Shown here: piece after piece, positions 46,522 through 46,788 of the stretch
Layout of the letters: the number at the start of each line of letters is the position of its first letter
How positions within the stretch are numbered: position 1 is the first letter of the stretch
Assembly (NCBI GenBank): GCA_019244415.1
Contig: JAFASN010000062.1
Coordinates: forward strand, 1 to 46,788
DNA length: 46,788 nt
Direction: 5' to 3'
Source of the DNA: Verrucomicrobiota bacterium
Lineage (GTDB): Bacteria; Verrucomicrobiota; Verrucomicrobiia; Chthoniobacterales; UBA10450
The notes under the pieces: generated by a model
What the model was told of the DNA's origin: nothing
The model's database searches: none
Seen by the model: only the letters and a program-made list of their open reading frames with translations
Made by a program: the position numbers and the translations under genes

Positions 46522-46612
46522 CTCGAGCGAAGCCGAAGGCGCAGTCGAGAGATCCCGTTGCGGAAGCTTACAGCCAAGGCGGCGGGATCCCTCGACTTCG
46601 CTCGGGATGACG
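46517..46612. repeat. GAGCGAAG-type inverted-repeat element, copy 5
   Basis: The left end GTCATCTCGAGCGAAGCCGA and the right end CTCGACTTCGCTCGGGATGAC are inverted copies, about 95 bases overall. It lies between the citrate synthase stop and the thioesterase, and supplies the ATG of the latter. Confidence 0.83.
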
Positions 46613-46618
46613 AGAACA

Positions 46619-46788
46619 TTACTTCGCCGGGGTGCCGGGATATGGCCGCAGCGCCGGCCCGGTGTAAAGTGAGCGCGGCCGAATGAGCCGATTATGGTCG
46701 TGCTGTTCGATGACGTGCGCGCACCAGCCGGCGACACGTGATGCGGCGAAGATGGGCGTGTTGAGCGCAGGGTCGAAGCCGAACATGG
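46619..46788 (-). CDS. Citrate synthase, C-terminal 55 residues
   Basis: The last 55 codons of a gene entering from beyond the window edge. The sequence FAASRVAGWCAHVIEQ followed by DHNRLIRPRSLYTGP is the typical C-terminus of citrate synthases, including the Arg near the end of the active site. It condenses oxaloacetate and acetyl-CoA; whether it is the citrate or 2-methylcitrate type cannot be told from this part. The stop is TAA at 46619-46621. It precedes the thioesterase gene on the same strand, separated by the palindromic repeat. Confidence 0.88.
   Translation of the reverse strand, partial: MFGFDPALNTPIFAASRVAGWCAHVIEQHDHNRLIRPRSLYTGPALRPYPGTPAK

Noticed and set aside
46522-46737. 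A 72-codon N-terminal extension of the thioesterase
   Set aside because: It consists of repeat sequence and overlaps the citrate synthase C-terminus on the same strand in another frame.

Overview
The window looks like part of a chromosome of a free-living soil bacterium, most likely a Verrucomicrobiota member near the Chthoniobacterales. This placement is an inference. It rests on a GC content of about 60% by eye, a dockerin-tailed giant secreted protein, a lone ADOP-type (MacB/FtsX) permease, a Ser/Thr kinase fused to WD40 repeats, a DoxX-NirK-like fusion and many small palindromic repeats. No rRNA or ribosomal protein gene is present to confirm it. There is no prophage, CRISPR array, integrase or transposase.

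Layout. 1-1336: secreted beta-helix protein (minus strand, cut by the window edge). 1463-1817: tmRNA. 2049-3803: sensor kinase/response regulator pair. 3954-4858: ECF-type sigma factor translationally coupled to a small Cys-rich protein; a second copy of that small protein lies at 6031-6333, beyond an SDR gene. 6412-7752: secreted M20 amidohydrolase. 7912-12787: complete glyoxylate-shunt set aceB, aceA, aceK, with a palindromic repeat before each gene. 12797-14371: DoxX/cupredoxin fusion. 14514-16802: family B DNA polymerase carrying an in-frame palindromic insertion. 16892-22362: M20-like protein with an altered metal site, Tat-exported SDR, and MutS. 22529-24949: ADOP permease. 24970-26654: class IV aminotransferase fold without the usual lysine, plus a sulfotransferase-like protein. 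26785-29376: S9 peptidase and OsmC. 29450-35522: two paralogous secreted Cys/His/Asp proteins, enclosing a Tat-exported aldo/keto reductase and a Tat-exported epimerase-like protein, a membrane-anchored MDR oxidoreductase and a nucleotide-exchange-type transporter. 35766-36773: LLM flavin oxidoreductase. 36982-40622: kinase-WD40 gene broken by a one-base frameshift. 41257-45765: regulator with a degenerate receiver domain, a palindrome, and a giant dockerin protein. 45938-46011: tRNA-Arg(TCT). 46057-46788: thioesterase and the end of a citrate synthase gene.

How the genes fit together. The citrate synthase end and the aceBAK genes belong to the TCA cycle and glyoxylate bypass, suggesting growth on acetate or fatty acids. 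Many products are exported (Sec or Tat signals on hydrolases, oxidoreductases and the dockerin protein), which fits a soil heterotroph. Regulation is represented by one intact two-component pair, one degenerate NarL-type regulator, one ECF sigma factor and one eukaryote-like kinase.

Signals not explained by the genes: a strong context bias around GTAC, so that GTACT/AGTAC dominates and Val-Leu is often written GTA-CTY; at least three kinds of small inverted-repeat elements, two of them read through inside proteins; and several enzymes whose hallmark catalytic residue is replaced.
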